Below, in pieces: positions 17,249-27,486 of a DNA stretch of 64,000 nucleotides (its first letter is position 1; each line of letters begins with the position of its first letter). Source of the stretch: Sporosarcina sp. FSL K6-3457. GTDB lineage: Bacteria; Bacillota; Bacilli; Bacillales_A; Planococcaceae. Made by a program: the position numbers and the translations under genes. The DNA is taken from the NCBI RefSeq assembly GCF_038007285.1, contig NZ_JBBOWX010000001.1, forward strand, positions 3,241,501-3,305,500. Reading direction: 5' to 3'. Below the pieces are notes generated by a model that was given only the letters and a program-made list of their open reading frames with translations, was not told where the DNA came from and did not search any database.

Positions 17249-18952
17249 TTAAGCGCCAAAAAACGCTTGTAGTTTTTCAGTAATTTCTTCTTTTCGCCAC
17301 TCAAATGATTCTCCAGATTGTCTAAATTTTACTTCGACAATTCCGTCTACCGCTTTTTTACCAATGGTAATACGAACCGGTAAACCGATTAAATCCGAAT
17401 CAGCAAATTTCACGCCTGCACGCTCAGGACGATCATCATAAAGGATATCATAACGATACGATTTCAAAATCGTGTATAACTCCTCAGCAAGACCTACTTG
17501 ATTATCATCCTTAACGTTCACCGTAACGAGATGGACATCGAAAGGTGCTAGCTTCGTCGGCCACTTCAAACCGCTATCATCATTGTATTGCTCTGCGACA
17601 GCCGCAAGAATCCGTGATACACCAATGCCATAGCATCCCATGATGAACGGCTTTGCTTTGCCGTTTTCATCAAGGAATGTTGCTTCCATCGACTCGCTAT
17701 ACGTCGTGCCCAATTTGAAAATATGACCGACTTCAATCCCTTTGGCAAACTTAATCGTCCCATTGCCATCCGGTGAAGCGTCCCCTTCACGAATAAAACG
17801 AAGATCTTCATAACGATCAATCGCAAAATCTCGCTCCGGATTAACATTTATCAAATGGAAACCGTCCTCATTCGCACCACAAACACCATTGACGATAGAT
17901 GCAACTGCATGATCCGCAATGACTTTTAAGCCAACGGGCAATTTAATAGGCCCAATTGACCCAACCTCACAAGATAGAAGCTCCAACACATCTGCTTCAT
18001 GCGCAAATTCAACAACCGTCGCACCGAGTGCATTTTTCAGCTTGATATCATTAATTTCATGATCCCCGCGACTCAGTACTACAATCAGTTCGTCATCTGC
18101 TTTAAATACAAGTGTCTTAATCAGACGCCCCACATCCACTTCGAGGAAGGATACAACTTCATCAATCGTTCGTTGATCAGGTGTCGAAACTTTGTTTACT
18201 TCTTTCAACGACTCATCCCGTTTGGCATAGTCTACATTCACTTCAGCCATTTCAATATTAGCCGCATAAGAAGAGGTATCACTGTAAGCAATCGTATCCT
18301 CACCAATATCTGACAACGCCATAAATTCATGCGTCCCCGTTCCACCAATCGAACCACCGTCCGCAATAACCGCACGGAAATCTAGACCTAGTCTTGTAAA
18401 AATATTCGTATACGCCTGCATCATATCCATATACTTATCATGCAAACTATCTTCCGTAGCATGGAAGGAATACGCATCTTTCATGATGAATTCTCGCCCA
18501 CGAAGCAAACCGAAACGTGGACGTTGCTCATCCCTAAACTTCATCTGAATTTGGAACATCGTTAGTGGCAACTTTTTATACGATTTCACTTCATCACGAA
18601 CTAGAGAAGTAATGACTTCTTCATGGGTCGCACCGAGTGCAAACTCTCGATTATGCCGATCTTTCAACCTGAATAGCTCAGGACCATACGCACTCCATCT
18701 TCCCGTCTCCTGCCAAAGCTCCGCCTGTTGCATAGCCGGCATGAGTACTTCTACAGCATCAATCGCTTCCATTTCTTCACGAATAATCGTTTCGATTTTC
18801 TGAAGCACTTTTTTACCAAGGGGAAGGAAGGAATAAATTCCACTCGTATTTTGCCGGATAAACCCAGCGCGTAACAGCAACTGATGGGATTTAATATCTG
18901 CATCAGCAGGCACTTCACGCATTGTAGGGATAAATGTTCGTGATTGTTTCAT
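17249..18952 (-). CDS. proS: Prolyl-tRNA synthetase
   Basis: The 567-residue class II synthetase is of the bacterial type carrying a cis-editing (INS) domain between motifs 2 and 3. It begins [19 protein letters not shown]. Motif 2 is represented by [26 protein letters not shown] (about 138-163). The INS domain spans about 225-385 and removes misacylated Ala. Motif 3 is [16 protein letters not shown] near 435-450, and the anticodon-binding domain fills the last 100 residues. It charges tRNA-Pro in the cytoplasm. No T-box leader precedes it. Family-1 repeats lie on both sides. Confidence 0.97.
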   Translation of the reverse strand: MKQSRTFIPTMREVPADADIKSHQLLLRAGFIRQNTSGIYSFLPLGKKVLQKIETIIREEMEAIDAVEVLMPAMQQAELWQETGRWSAYGPELFRLKDRHNREFALGATHEEVITSLVRDEVKSYKKLPLTMFQIQMKFRDEQRPRFGLLRGREFIMKDAYSFHATEDSLHDKYMDMMQAYTNIFTRLGLDFRAVIADGGSIGGTGTHEFMALSDIGEDTIAYSDTSSYAANIEMAEVNVDYAKRDESLKEVNKVSTPDQRTIDEVVSFLEVDVGRLIKTLVFKADDELIVVLSRGDHEINDIKLKNALGATVVEFAHEADVLELLSCEVGSIGPIKLPVGLKVIADHAVASIVNGVCGANEDGFHLINVNPERDFAIDRYEDLRFIREGDASPDGNGTIKFAKGIEVGHIFKLGTTYSESMEATFLDENGKAKPFIMGCYGIGVSRILAAVAEQYNDDSGLKWPTKLAPFDVHLVTVNVKDDNQVGLAEELYTILKSYRYDILYDDRPERAGVKFADSDLIGLPVRITIGKKAVDGIVEVKFRQSGESFEWRKEEITEKLQAFFGA

Positions 18953-18979
18953 TAAATTCCCACCTCAAATAATTTTATC

Positions 18980-19171
18980 GATTACGCCTTGGCGTAATTG
19001 TGTCCAGGTTTTCATTGAGCTTGAGGCCTACAGGAAGTAGGTCATGCAGTCGTTGCGACAGGACGTCGCGCACCTAGACTGCCTTCTTAAATTCATCTGA
19101 AAATCTGTGACATCCGCCGGAGGCTTAACTTAATTCAGCCGTGGGCTTGCCCTCCGGCTGAATTAAGTTAA
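18980..19171. repeat. Intergenic repeat family 1, copy B (rseP-proS gap)
   Basis: It begins GATTACGCC-TT-GGCGTAATT. Internal stems are CCTAC-AGGAA-GTAGG and GCAGTC...GACTGC around GCGAC-AGGA-CGTCGC. It closes with GACATCCGCCGGAGGC and a terminal hairpin TTAATTCAGCCG...CGGCTGAATTAA that starts next to the rseP stop. Orientation is the same as in the other copies. Compared with copies A and E, the CCCRCA/TGYGGG stem has become CCTAC/GTAGG with pairing kept. Confidence 0.88.
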
Positions 19172-19173
19172 CG

Positions 19174-20433
19174 TTACGGGAAGAAAAACCGTTGAATATC
19201 ATTCCAAGTAACAACTAACATTAAGACCATCAACAGAACAATCCCTACAAAATGGACCAATCCTTCTTTTTGCTTATCAATTGGCTTACCACGCACGGCC
19301 TCGAAGAAGAAGAACAGCAATCTTCCACCATCTAATGCAGGCAACGGCAATAAGTTCATAATGCCTAGGTTAATACTTAACACGGCAGCCCAGTTCATGA
19401 GATTATAAATCCCGTACTGTGCAACTTCCTCAGTCGCTTTGTAAATCCCAACAGGTCCAGACAAGGCATCAATTGTGAATTTACCCGTCACCAACATCCC
19501 TAGCAATTCAAATATTTGCTTAATCCAAGAGATTGTTTGCTCCGCACCATACGCAACAGCCTTCAGCGGATTCTTCTCCATTGGTCGAGTAACACCAAGT
19601 TGCCCATATTCCTGGCCTGATTTATCTTTTATCGTAGTTGGGGTAATAGCTAAATTCACCAATGCACTATCACGTTCGATAACAAATTGTAAAGGAACGC
19701 CTGGACTCGCTTGGACGATTTCCACAAATTCTTTCCAAGTGCTAATCGGCTGACCATCAATCTCTTTCACATGGTCACCAGCCTCCACCCCGGCTGTAAA
19801 CGCAACGTTATCACTTTGCACATCTGCAATAATCGCCTCTTTTACTGGAACTCCTTGCATCAGTCCAAGTGCTAGGAAGATGAAAAATGACAGAATAAAG
19901 TTGAATAAAGGACCTGCAAAAATAGCCATCGCGCGACTACCTACAGATTTTGATTCAAATTGTCGATCATACGGCGCAATCAGCGTCTTCTGCCCTTTTT
20001 CATAGATAACTGCTTTTCTAGATACGTTGAAACGCACTAATTGCCCTTCATCATCATAGCCTTCGATAAACAGCTTTCTTTCTAAATCTGATGATTCTAC
20101 TTCTAGAAATAGCACATCCGGGTTGGCAACATTACGGTTCAAATATACTTTTTCGATTTCATCTGAAGCATTGATAAGCAGACCCACACGGTAACCTGGT
20201 TGCAATTCAACCTTATCAAAATCTTCCCCCGCCATTCTTACATAGCCACCAAGTGGCAACAAACGGATTGTATATAACGTTTCACCTTTTTGAATACCAA
20301 TAATTTTCGGTCCGAATCCAATCGCAAATTCGCGTACCATGATCCCAGCCTTTTTCGCAAACAGGAAATGCCCTAGTTCATGAAAAAAGACGAGAGAACC
20401 GAATATGATGATAAACGCAATAACGGTTTCCAT
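19174..20433 (-). CDS. rseP: Site-2 intramembrane zinc metalloprotease RseP (RasP)
   Basis: The 419-residue membrane protein carries HELGH at residues 18-22 in the first membrane segment, and the second metal-binding motif in LLPLPALDGGRLL near 375. One or two PDZ-like regions lie between about 185 and 280. Four hydrophobic segments are visible. It cleaves anti-sigma factors and remnant signal peptides inside the membrane, as for B. subtilis RasP. The start METVIAFIII at 20431-20433 follows AAGGGG, while a five-codon upstream GTG lacks spacing for a ribosome site. It has the conserved place between dxr and proS. Confidence 0.95.
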   Translation of the reverse strand: METVIAFIIIFGSLVFFHELGHFLFAKKAGIMVREFAIGFGPKIIGIQKGETLYTIRLLPLGGYVRMAGEDFDKVELQPGYRVGLLINASDEIEKVYLNRNVANPDVLFLEVESSDLERKLFIEGYDDEGQLVRFNVSRKAVIYEKGQKTLIAPYDRQFESKSVGSRAMAIFAGPLFNFILSFFIFLALGLMQGVPVKEAIIADVQSDNVAFTAGVEAGDHVKEIDGQPISTWKEFVEIVQASPGVPLQFVIERDSALVNLAITPTTIKDKSGQEYGQLGVTRPMEKNPLKAVAYGAEQTISWIKQIFELLGMLVTGKFTIDALSGPVGIYKATEEVAQYGIYNLMNWAAVLSINLGIMNLLPLPALDGGRLLFFFFEAVRGKPIDKQKEGLVHFVGIVLLMVLMLVVTWNDIQRFFFP

Positions 20434-20487
20434 GAAAAACCCCTTCACTGACCATTTTGGTCTTTAATTATCTGTAGAATCAAGAAC

Positions 20488-20655
20488 AATCATCCCCTGG
20501 TATGATTGCGTCCGGAGGCTTGGGCCTGCACGATGCAGGTCATGCAATGGGGAAGGATTGAACTGCATCCTTCCTTGCTGCCACAGGACGTGGCGCTCTT
20601 AGCCTGCATTCTACAGTTCAGCAGGGAATTTGAACTTCTGCTGATTCAAGTTAAA
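20488..20655. repeat. Intergenic repeat family 1, copy C (dxr-rseP gap), divergent
   Basis: This is the most divergent copy. The left palindrome is AATCATCCCCTGGTATGATT. A CCTGCA-CGA-TGCAGG stem and GCCAC-AGGA-CGTGGC follow, enclosed by ATGCA and TGCAT-like arms. The end is TTCAGCAG...CTGCTGATTCAA. It has an additional 24-base hairpin (20551-20574, GGAAGGAT and ATCCTTCC) that is nearly identical to one inside the family-2 element at 60952. The GACATCCGCCGGAGGC block is missing. Confidence 0.75.
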
Positions 20656-20659
20656 TAAC

Positions 20660-21805
20660 TCATTCTACCATAGCATACACCATTTTTCGAGCAAGTGAAT
20701 CTGCTTCTAAAATAGTCTCGAGATCTGGCACAGCACTTGTTCGATGTGCGTCCATCACACGTTCGATAATATCTTCGATTTGAATGAACGAAATACGTCC
20801 CTGCATGAATAAGGCTACAGCGACTTCATTAGCCGCATTCATAGCAGTTGGCATTGTACCGCCTTCTCTCCCAGCGTCATAAGCCAGCGCTAATGCTTTG
20901 AAACGCACAAGGTCCATTTTTTCAAAATGTAGCTTACCAATTTCTTCGAGACGAAGTGGCTTAGCATTTTGCATCGCAATGCGGTCGGGATACGTCAGTG
21001 CATATTGAATCGGTACGCGCATATCAGGGGAACCTAACTGTGCCATAACGCTCGTATCTTCAAACTCCACCATCGAATGGATAATGCTTTCCTTATGCAG
21101 CAGACAATCGATTTGATCGTAAGGCATGCCGAAAAGATGGTGTGCCTCAATCACTTCGAGTCCTTTGTTCATCATCGTCGCAGAATCGATTGTTAGCTTA
21201 TTGCCCATCGACCAGTTCGGATGTGCAAGTGCCTGTTCCACTGTCACATTCGCAAGTTCTTCGCGAGAAAGATCCCTGAAACTACCACCCGACGCTGTTA
21301 ATATCAGCCGAGAAATACGCTTTGGATTTTCGCCATTCAACGCTTGAAACAATGCCGAATGTTCGCTGTCAACAGGTAATAGGGGAACGTTATACTTACG
21401 GGCTTCTGCCATGACGACATCTCCTGCGGCTACAAGCGTCTCCTTATTAGCGATAGCGATAGTAATACCCTCGCGAATCGCCTCAAGTGTCGGCTTGAGT
21501 CCAACGCTACCAATTACGGCATTGACGAGGACATCAGCATGCGTATGAGCTGCTACCTCAATGAGTCCCTCTTCTCCATATACAACACGGCTAGCCGGGA
21601 ATTCCACCTGCAATCTCTCCGCATCTTCACGTCCGATAACCGATATCGTTTGTGGCTGATGCTTGAGAGCAATTTCCCTCACCTTATCGATATTCATGCC
21701 AGCCGAAAAAGATACGAGCTGAAATTTGTCTGGATTCGACTCAATAATATCGAGTGTCTGGATTCCAATAGAGCCAGTCGCCCCGAGTAAACTTATTTTT
21801 TTCAT
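20660..21805 (-). CDS. dxr: 1-deoxy-D-xylulose 5-phosphate reductoisomerase
   Basis: The 381-residue DXP reductoisomerase converts DXP to MEP with NADPH, the committed step of the MEP isoprenoid pathway. It begins [22 protein letters not shown] (NADPH-binding loop), with [22 protein letters not shown] and [10 protein letters not shown] (metal and substrate loops) following. [15 protein letters not shown]-like and [12 protein letters not shown] segments are also present. The start could be the ATG at 21803-21805 or the GTG just before it; AGGTG lies upstream. It sits with uppS and cdsA, so isoprenoid precursor and carrier lipid synthesis are co-expressed. Confidence 0.97.
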   Translation of the reverse strand: MKKISLLGATGSIGIQTLDIIESNPDKFQLVSFSAGMNIDKVREIALKHQPQTISVIGREDAERLQVEFPASRVVYGEEGLIEVAAHTHADVLVNAVIGSVGLKPTLEAIREGITIAIANKETLVAAGDVVMAEARKYNVPLLPVDSEHSALFQALNGENPKRISRLILTASGGSFRDLSREELANVTVEQALAHPNWSMGNKLTIDSATMMNKGLEVIEAHHLFGMPYDQIDCLLHKESIIHSMVEFEDTSVMAQLGSPDMRVPIQYALTYPDRIAMQNAKPLRLEEIGKLHFEKMDLVRFKALALAYDAGREGGTMPTAMNAANEVAVALFMQGRISFIQIEDIIERVMDAHRTSAVPDLETILEADSLARKMVYAMVE

Positions 21806-21827
21806 CACAATGACACCTATCTTTCCT

Positions 21828-22622
21828 TTAGCCTACAAAATGTAAAAAATGAAGGAGTGGTAAAACGAACAGGAGGCTATCAAATCTGTCGAGTATACCG
21901 CCATGCCCTGGTAACAACTTCCCCGAATCTTTGACTGCATAATGCCTTTTCAGCGCCGATTCAACTAAATCACCCATTTGCCCAACAATAGACGCAACAA
22001 CCGTTACTGCGGTCAATACGATATACGTCGAGGCGATTGGATAGAAGTATTGAAAAACAAACGCAAAGACAACAGCAGATACGATGCCGCCCACAAATCC
22101 TTCGACTGTTTTATTTGGAGATATTTCCGGCCAAAGCTTGTGCTTACCGATTTTTCTACCAATGAAATACGCACCTGAATCCGTCGTCCAAATAACGAGT
22201 AACGCATAGACAACATATTCAATACCGTATAATCGCGTTTCAATTAAATAATAAAATCCGATTCCAACATATAAAGCGCCTAACACAGAAAATGCAGCAT
22301 GATCGAATGTAAATCGATTTTTAACAACTACTGTATGCGTTAGCAAAATAAGTACAATAGCAAATGCCATTTCAATTTTCGTATATCCTAGCGCTTGAAA
22401 AACATTGCTCTCCCATGCAACTGGCATAAGTAATATAACAAGTGCAATCCATGTGAGAAAGCCTTCTACTGAAAAAAGATGGATTTCTCTCATCCTTAAC
22501 AGCTCATATAAACCGATTGTCGCAATGATGTATACAGCTATTGTAAAAGGCAGCCCTCCTGCAATAACGAACGGAACGAATAAGGCAGCCGCAACGATTG
22601 CCGTCAGAATTCTTTGCTTCAA
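21828..22622 (-). CDS. cdsA: Phosphatidate cytidylyltransferase
   Basis: The 264-residue integral membrane enzyme makes CDP-diacylglycerol from phosphatidate and CTP. The CdsA signature near the C-terminus is represented by [20 protein letters not shown] followed by SPNKTVEG, and [10 protein letters not shown] lies near the end. At least six hydrophobic segments are visible. The start is a TTG at 22620-22622 (protein begins with [14 protein letters not shown] after it). It overlaps the uppS stop as TTGA and follows the GGAGAAGGGG sequence inside the end of uppS. The longer ATG frame overlapping uppS by 79 bases is rejected. Confidence 0.93.
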   Translation of the reverse strand: MKQRILTAIVAAALFVPFVIAGGLPFTIAVYIIATIGLYELLRMREIHLFSVEGFLTWIALVILLMPVAWESNVFQALGYTKIEMAFAIVLILLTHTVVVKNRFTFDHAAFSVLGALYVGIGFYYLIETRLYGIEYVVYALLVIWTTDSGAYFIGRKIGKHKLWPEISPNKTVEGFVGGIVSAVVFAFVFQYFYPIASTYIVLTAVTVVASIVGQMGDLVESALKRHYAVKDSGKLLPGHGGILDRFDSLLFVLPLLHFLHFVG

Positions 22623-23413
22623 GCGTCCCCTTCTCCTTCCACACTTCCAAAACGTCGATTTCGTAATTGGAATTCTTCGATGGCATTCAACATGCATGTT
22701 GCATTAAAATCTGGCCATAGTACATCTGTAAATGTAAATTCAGCATAAGCAAGTTGCCAGAGCATGAAATTGGAAAGTCTCACTTCACCACTTGTTCGGA
22801 TTAGCAAATCCGGTTCAGGTAAATGTGAAGTCATTAAATGGGATCCGATTAACGACTCATCAATGTCATTCACCGTGATTGCTCCTTCAGCGATGAGTGT
22901 TGCAATTTCTTTAACAGACTTCACCAGTTCTAATCTGCTGCCATAGTTCATGGCAAAATTCAATGTCAATCCATCATTATCAGCAGTTGCTATCATAGCT
23001 TTTTCAATAGCATGTTTTGTATGCTCTGGTAACATGTCGAAGTTGCCAATCATTTCCACTTTCACGTTCCGCTCAATTAGTTCTGGGAGATATGTACTCA
23101 AAAATTCTCCAGGCAATTTCATCAGGAAATCGATTTCCAGTTTCGGTCGTTTCCAATTCTCTGTGGAGAAAGCGTAAAGTGTGAGCACCTTTATGCCGAG
23201 GTCATTTGCGATACGCGTAATCGTACGAACCGTCTTCATCCCTTCATGATGGCCAGCAATCCGCGGCAAATTACGCTGCTTTGCCCATCTGCCATTACCA
23301 TCCATAATAATCGCCACATGGGCAGGGATTGGCTTGCTTGTAATAATAGCAATCCTGTCGGTTATTGTGGTGTCTGGCTCCACATTTCTTTTTCGCAAGA
23401 GTTTTTCAAGCAT
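22619..23413 (-). CDS. uppS: Undecaprenyl pyrophosphate synthase
   Basis: The 264-residue cis-prenyltransferase builds the C55 carrier for peptidoglycan and wall polymers. It contains HVAIIMDGNGRWAKQRNLPR (catalytic Asp and pyrophosphate loop, about 34-53), STENWKRP, MNYGSR and DLLIRTSGEVRLSNFMLWQ near 205-223. GGAGG lies six bases before the ATG. It is translationally coupled to cdsA through the TTGA overlap. Confidence 0.97.
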   Translation of the reverse strand: MLEKLLRKRNVEPDTTITDRIAIITSKPIPAHVAIIMDGNGRWAKQRNLPRIAGHHEGMKTVRTITRIANDLGIKVLTLYAFSTENWKRPKLEIDFLMKLPGEFLSTYLPELIERNVKVEMIGNFDMLPEHTKHAIEKAMIATADNDGLTLNFAMNYGSRLELVKSVKEIATLIAEGAITVNDIDESLIGSHLMTSHLPEPDLLIRTSGEVRLSNFMLWQLAYAEFTFTDVLWPDFNATCMLNAIEEFQLRNRRFGSVEGEGDA

Positions 23414-23488
23414 GTCGTTTCCTCCACTCGGCTACTTTTCAGAGCAAGTACATACTCTATCGTAACAAATTAGACGATAAATTTCATT

Positions 23489-23494
23489 ATTATA
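23489..23494 (-). promoter_or_regulatory. Candidate -10 element upstream of uppS
   Basis: A TATAAT on the minus strand lies about 75 bases before uppS and downstream of the frr terminator. The -35 at standard spacing is weak. If real, it would start the uppS-cdsA-dxr-rseP-proS-polC unit. Confidence 0.35.
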
Positions 23495-23551
23495 AGAAAG
23501 TCATAAGCTCAATTCATACAAATATATATGTCTTCAGCTTCTCTTATAAGT

Positions 23552-23580
23552 AAAAAAGACGTCCTGGAATTAGGACGTCC
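23552..23580 (-). terminator. Rho-independent terminator after frr
   Basis: On the minus strand GACGTCCT, a loop and AGGACGTC (the arms extend to GGGACGTCCTAA) are followed by six T. It lies about 22 bases after the frr stop and ends the rpsB-tsf-pyrH-frr unit. Confidence 0.9.
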
Positions 23581-23602
23581 CGGAATATAGAAAGTTCTTC
23601 TA

Positions 23603-24160
23603 TCAGATTTCCATGATTTCATTTTCTTTATCTTTTGCAATTGCGTCGATTTTCACAATCGTTGAATCTGTCAACTTCTGAATCTCTTCACCGTTGCGGC
23701 GTAAATCATCTTCTGTGATATCGCTACTTTTTTCAAGCTTTTTGAAATCATCATTGGCATCACGGCGGACGTTACGAATCGCAATTTTGGCATCTTCCGC
23801 TTCTTTTTTCACCAATTTAACAAGCTCTTTACGACGATCTTCTGTCAATAAAGGAATCGCTAGGCGGATGAGTGTCCCATCACTTGACGGTGTAATCCCA
23901 ATATCAGATTTCATAATTGCCTTTTCAATATCCCCAATTGTCGTTTTGTCATACGGTTGAATGACTAGAAGACGCGCTTCAGGTACTGAAATGGCTGCCA
24001 TCTGACTAAGAGGCGTAGGTGCTCCATAATACTCAACAGAAATTCTGTCGAGTAAGGAAGCATTGGCACGCCCTGCACGAATTGATGCAAGTTCTCTTGT
24101 ATACGCGCTAATTGCTTTTTCCATTCGATCTTTCGCTTGGTCCATTACTGCTGTCGGCAT
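23603..24160 (-). CDS. frr: Ribosome recycling factor
   Basis: The 185-residue tRNA-mimicking protein contains [32 protein letters not shown] and [27 protein letters not shown], all standard RRF signatures. With EF-G it splits post-termination ribosomes. The ATG shares its last base with the pyrH stop (one-base overlap), and AGGAGG lies within the last pyrH codons, so translation is coupled. Confidence 0.97.
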   Translation of the reverse strand: MPTAVMDQAKDRMEKAISAYTRELASIRAGRANASLLDRISVEYYGAPTPLSQMAAISVPEARLLVIQPYDKTTIGDIEKAIMKSDIGITPSSDGTLIRLAIPLLTEDRRKELVKLVKKEAEDAKIAIRNVRRDANDDFKKLEKSSDITEDDLRRNGEEIQKLTDSTIVKIDAIAKDKENEIMEI

Positions 24161-24885
24161 TATAAATTCCTCCTGACAACCGTCCCAATCGGTTCACCGA
24201 GGACGGCTCTTTTGATATTTCCAGTTTCCATAATTGAGAATACTACGAGAGGGATATCATTGTCCATACAAAGGGTTGAAGCAGTAGAGTCCATCACTTC
24301 AAGACCTTGACTGATCACATCTATATAAGTCAGTTCTTTGTATTTGACCGCATTGTTATCTTTCATCGGATCGGCCGAATAGACACCATCCACATTATTT
24401 TTCGCCATTAAAATGACATCCGCTTCAATTTCTGCTGCTCGAAGCGCCGCGGTTGTATCTGTCGAAAAATAAGGATTTCCGGTACCCGCCGCAAAAATGA
24501 CAACCCGTTTCTTTTCAAGATGTCGAATTGCTTTACGACGTATGTATGGTTCCGCCACTTGCCTCATTTCAATCGAAGAGGATACGCGCGTTTCAACACC
24601 AAGCTTTTCAAGTGAATCCTGTAAAGCAAGGGAGTTCATAACGGTTGCTAGCATCCCCATATAGTCTGCTGTCGCACGATCCATTCCCATTTCGCTACCA
24701 ATTTTACCGCGCCAGATATTACCTCCTCCGACAACGACTGCCACCTCAACATTAAGGTCTACTACTTCTTTTACTTGTTCGGCAACTGTTTTGATGATTT
24801 CGGGTGATAGCCCAAAACCTTTATCACCAGCAAGTGCTTCACCGCTTAACTTCAGGACGATTCGTTTATATTCTGGGACGCTCAT
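24160..24885 (-). CDS. pyrH: UMP kinase
   Basis: The 241-residue amino-acid-kinase-fold enzyme has [20 protein letters not shown] at the N-terminus, [33 protein letters not shown] and [20 protein letters not shown], all PyrH-specific. It phosphorylates UMP to UDP and is typically activated by GTP and inhibited by UTP. The gap from tsf to pyrH (about 217 bases) holds a family-1 repeat rather than a plain spacer. Confidence 0.97.
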   Translation of the reverse strand: MSVPEYKRIVLKLSGEALAGDKGFGLSPEIIKTVAEQVKEVVDLNVEVAVVVGGGNIWRGKIGSEMGMDRATADYMGMLATVMNSLALQDSLEKLGVETRVSSSIEMRQVAEPYIRRKAIRHLEKKRVVIFAAGTGNPYFSTDTTAALRAAEIEADVILMAKNNVDGVYSADPMKDNNAVKYKELTYIDVISQGLEVMDSTASTLCMDNDIPLVVFSIMETGNIKRAVLGEPIGTVVRRNL

Positions 24886-24969
24886 TTGTACCCTCCATCT
24901 ACTCTGTTTTCTCGAAAAATAGGGAACACATGCATGTGTTCCCCATTAGTTATTCTTATGCTTATGATC

Positions 24970-25102
24970 AATCACGCCTCGGCGTGATTGCGTCCGGATT
25001 TTTTTCGAGCAAGCTCGAAAAGCACCCCTGAAAATCCGTGACATCTGCCGGAGGCTTTTATTTTTGTTCAGCGGATGTTACTATCCGCTGAACAAAAATA
25101 AA
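24970..25102. repeat. Intergenic repeat family 1, copy D (tsf-pyrH gap), short form
   Basis: The left palindrome is AATCACGCC-TC-GGCGTGATT, in which a T-A pair of copies A and E has become C-G. The arm CGGATTTT pairs with AAAATCCG. In place of the three-stem interior there is one hairpin, TTTTCGAGC-AA-GCTCGAAAA. ACATCTGCCGGAGGC follows. The terminal hairpin is GTTCAGCGGAT...ATCCGCTGAAC, abutting the tsf stop codon. At 133 bases it is the minimal intact version. Confidence 0.9.
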
Positions 25103-25987
25103 TCAGTTACCTTTAACTTGGCTCATTACTTCTTCCGCAAAGTTATCTTCACGTTTTTCGATACCTTCACCAACTGCATAGCGGATGAATTCTACTAATG
25201 TACCACCAGTTGATTTTACGAAGTCACCGACTTTTTGATCAGAGTTTTTAACGAATGCTTGATCAAGCACACAAATCTCCTCAAAATATTTGCCGATACG
25301 GCCTTCGACCATTTTCGCTACAATGTTTTCAGGTTTTCCTTCGTTCAATGCTTGTTCAGTTAGAACTTTACGCTCACGCTCAACTTCTTCAGCAGAAACT
25401 TGGTCACGTGATACGTATTTCGGGTTCAAAGCCGCAACGTGCATTGCAACATCTTTCGCTGCTTCTGTATCAGTTGAACCTTCAAGAATTGTAAGAACAC
25501 CGATACGACCACCCATATGAAGGTATGGACCAAATGCGTCTGCGTCTGTTTTTGTACGAATTTCAAAGCGACGAAGTGTTAACTTCTCACCGATTTTCGC
25601 AACTGCATTTGAAATATGGTCTGCAACTGATAAACCATTTGACATTTTAGATTCGCTTGCTTCTTCGATTGAAGCTGGTTTTGTAGCAAGAAGATGCTCA
25701 GCAAGCTCTTGAACAAGTACTTGGAACCCTTCGTTTTTAGCAACGAAGTCTGTTTCAGCATTCACTTCAAGAAGGATTGCTTCGTTTCCGTTTACGTAAA
25801 TAGATGTTGTACCTTCCGCTGCAATACGGTCAGCTTTTTTCGCTGCGCTAGAAAGTCCTTTTTCACGTAGGAAATCGATTGCTGCTTCCATATCACCGTT
25901 TACTTCTGTTAGTGCTTTTTTGCAGTCCATCATACCTGCACCTGTTTTTTCACGTAGTTCTTTTACCATTTGAGCTGTAACTGCCAT
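25103..25987 (-). CDS. tsf: Elongation factor Ts
   Basis: The 294-residue nucleotide exchange factor for EF-Tu has an N-terminal UBA-like domain ([22 protein letters not shown]), the core motif [13 protein letters not shown] near 76-88, and the terminal [15 protein letters not shown] precedes the ATG. It lies downstream of rpsB with an internal terminator-like hairpin between them, and is followed immediately by a family-1 repeat whose first hairpin could act as a 3' end. Confidence 0.97.
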   Translation of the reverse strand: MAVTAQMVKELREKTGAGMMDCKKALTEVNGDMEAAIDFLREKGLSSAAKKADRIAAEGTTSIYVNGNEAILLEVNAETDFVAKNEGFQVLVQELAEHLLATKPASIEEASESKMSNGLSVADHISNAVAKIGEKLTLRRFEIRTKTDADAFGPYLHMGGRIGVLTILEGSTDTEAAKDVAMHVAALNPKYVSRDQVSAEEVERERKVLTEQALNEGKPENIVAKMVEGRIGKYFEEICVLDQAFVKNSDQKVGDFVKSTGGTLVEFIRYAVGEGIEKREDNFAEEVMSQVKGN

Positions 25988-26061
25988 TTTATATTCCTCC
26001 TAAAATAGTACGTCATCAATTCTTAAGCATGTACCAAGCATTTAGAGCCTAGACACTCGTT

Positions 26062-26098
26062 AAAAAAGACGATAAGGGTATAAGCCGCTTATCGTCTC
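26062..26098 (-). terminator. Terminator/attenuator between rpsB and tsf
   Basis: On the minus strand GACGATAAG, a loop and TTATCGTC are followed by six T. It lies about 15 bases after the rpsB stop. It should lower tsf, pyrH and frr transcription relative to rpsB. The partner arms repeat the GACGATAAG string also present in the rpsB leader. Confidence 0.85.
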
Positions 26099-26112
26099 GT
26101 TGTTTACTGATT

Positions 26113-26835
26113 TTACTCTGCAGCTACTGCTTCTTCAGTCGTCTCTTCGTCTTCACCTTGTCTTGATTCAAGCAAAGCGTCAGCCATTTTACCAGTTAAT
26201 AGACGTACTGCGCGAATCGCGTCATCATTCGCAGGAATGATATAATCGATTTCGTCTGGATCACAGTTTGTATCAACGATTCCGACTAGTGGAATGTTCA
26301 ATTTAATTGCTTCTGCTACTGCGATACGTTCTTTGCGTGGGTCAACAACGAACATAACGTCAGGAATTGCTTTCATATCACGGATTCCGCCAAGGAATTT
26401 AACTAGGCGCTCGTGTTCTTTTTTAAGTTGTCCAACTTCTTTTTTAGGAAGTACGTCGAATGTACCGTCTTCTTCCATTTTCTCGATTTGTTTCATACGA
26501 GCAACACGTTTTTGAATCGTGCCGAAGTTTGTAAGTGTTCCACCGAGCCAGCGTTGGTTGATGTAGTACATTCCAGCGCGTTCAGCTTCTTCTTTAATAG
26601 CATCTTGTGCTTGTTTTTTAGTACCAACGAATAGAACTTTCCCACCGTCTGCACCAACTTGACGCATAAATGCATATGCTTCTTCAAGTTTCTTAACCGT
26701 TTTTTGCAAATCGATGATGTAGATACCGTTACGTTCTACAAAGATAAATTTCTTCATTTTCGGGTTCCAACGACGTGTTTGGTGACCGAAGTGTACACCT
26801 GCTTCAAGCAGTTGTTTCATTGAGATTACTGACAT
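26113..26835 (-). CDS. rpsB: 30S ribosomal protein S2
   Basis: The 240-residue S2 protein contains [47 protein letters not shown] and [20 protein letters not shown], the family signatures, with a Glu-rich C-terminus. S2 joins the 30S head late in assembly. AGGAGG lies eight bases before the ATG. It has a strong promoter of its own about 110 bases upstream and begins the rpsB-tsf-pyrH-frr unit. Confidence 0.97.
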   Translation of the reverse strand: MSVISMKQLLEAGVHFGHQTRRWNPKMKKFIFVERNGIYIIDLQKTVKKLEEAYAFMRQVGADGGKVLFVGTKKQAQDAIKEEAERAGMYYINQRWLGGTLTNFGTIQKRVARMKQIEKMEEDGTFDVLPKKEVGQLKKEHERLVKFLGGIRDMKAIPDVMFVVDPRKERIAVAEAIKLNIPLVGIVDTNCDPDEIDYIIPANDDAIRAVRLLTGKMADALLESRQGEDEETTEEAVAAE

Positions 26836-26937
26836 TTGTTATTCCTCCTGTTTGGTTAGATTCCGCCGTGCACTTCATCCGATAAAGTGACCTTTCGGCA
26901 CCTTCCTTATCGTCCGTACACGTGTGTAGTAATACCA
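26836..26937 (-). promoter_or_regulatory. Structured rpsB 5' leader, possible S2 autoregulatory element
   Basis: The roughly 100-base untranslated leader folds around GATA...AGGTG paired with CACTTTATC, with a CCGAAAGG loop, followed by GGATGAAGTGCACGGCGGAA. S2 feedback control of rpsB-tsf is known in several bacteria. Its presence here is inference from the leader length and hairpin only. Confidence 0.4.
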
Positions 26938-26943
26938 CTAGAT

Positions 26944-26972
26944 AATATACCATAAGCTTTCTTTTTTCGCAA
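26944..26972 (-). promoter_or_regulatory. Sigma-A promoter of rpsB
   Basis: On the minus strand TTGCGA (26967-26972), a 17-base spacer and TATATT (26944-26949). It lies between swrB and rpsB, so rpsB is not dependent on the motility operon. Confidence 0.75.
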
Positions 26973-26977
26973 CTTTT

Positions 26978-27481
26978 TTATCGAAACTTTAAAATCAGCT
27001 CTACTTCTGTCCGACCTTTGCCTAATGTTTTAGCAATCTCCTCAATCGATTGCCCAGTATCATGCATTTTCAAAGCTCTTGTACGATCATCATCTACTAT
27101 CAACGTTGGTTCTTTGGCTGTTGTTACCGCATTATAAGACTTGAGCGCAAGATTGACGGGTACAACAGATTTACGGACAGGTATCACGGGCTGGCTATCT
27201 TCTACCGTTGCAGCAAGCTCCTGCTTGCTAACTCGCGGACTACTATCCACTTTTTTAGCAATAGACTCGTGCTCACGGGTAGCTAGCCGTTCAATTAATC
27301 GTTCATTTTCATCTTTCAATTCAGACAAATAGGCACCAATTGAATCATCCATTTCAACCATAAGTTTACGTTGCTTTTTTTCAAGATCATCAAATTTTGA
27401 TACTTTTGTGTACAGCAATGCTAAAAAGTAAAAACTGATGATTTGTACAATAAATAACGCCGCTACAACTATCCATATCAT
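26978..27481 (-). CDS. swrB: SwrB-like swarming protein (YlxL)
   Basis: The 167-residue protein has an N-terminal membrane anchor (residues 1-25, MIWIVVAALFIVQIISFYFL) and a charged, probably coiled-coil region (30-75). A variable linker leads to a C-terminal helix-turn-helix-like segment, about 140-167 (SIEEIAKTLGKGRTEVELIL). Position (last motility gene after sigD, before rpsB) and architecture match B. subtilis SwrB, which activates the flagellar export/FliF-FliG assembly checkpoint. Sequence resemblance is strongest at the C-terminus, and I assign it mainly on synteny and topology. Confidence 0.8.
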   Translation of the reverse strand: MIWIVVAALFIVQIISFYFLALLYTKVSKFDDLEKKQRKLMVEMDDSIGAYLSELKDENERLIERLATREHESIAKKVDSSPRVSKQELAATVEDSQPVIPVRKSVVPVNLALKSYNAVTTAKEPTLIVDDDRTRALKMHDTGQSIEEIAKTLGKGRTEVELILKFR

Positions 27482-27486
27482 TTTGA

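Noticed and set aside
18953-19173. T-box leader for proS
   Set aside because: No T-box sequence (AGGGTGG type) or antiterminator is present; the gap is fully explained by family-1 repeat copy B.
24970-25102. Plain Rho-independent terminator after tsf
   Set aside because: The terminal hairpin is followed by few T on the minus strand and is part of the larger repeat shared with five other places, so I annotate it as a repeat, although termination activity remains possible.
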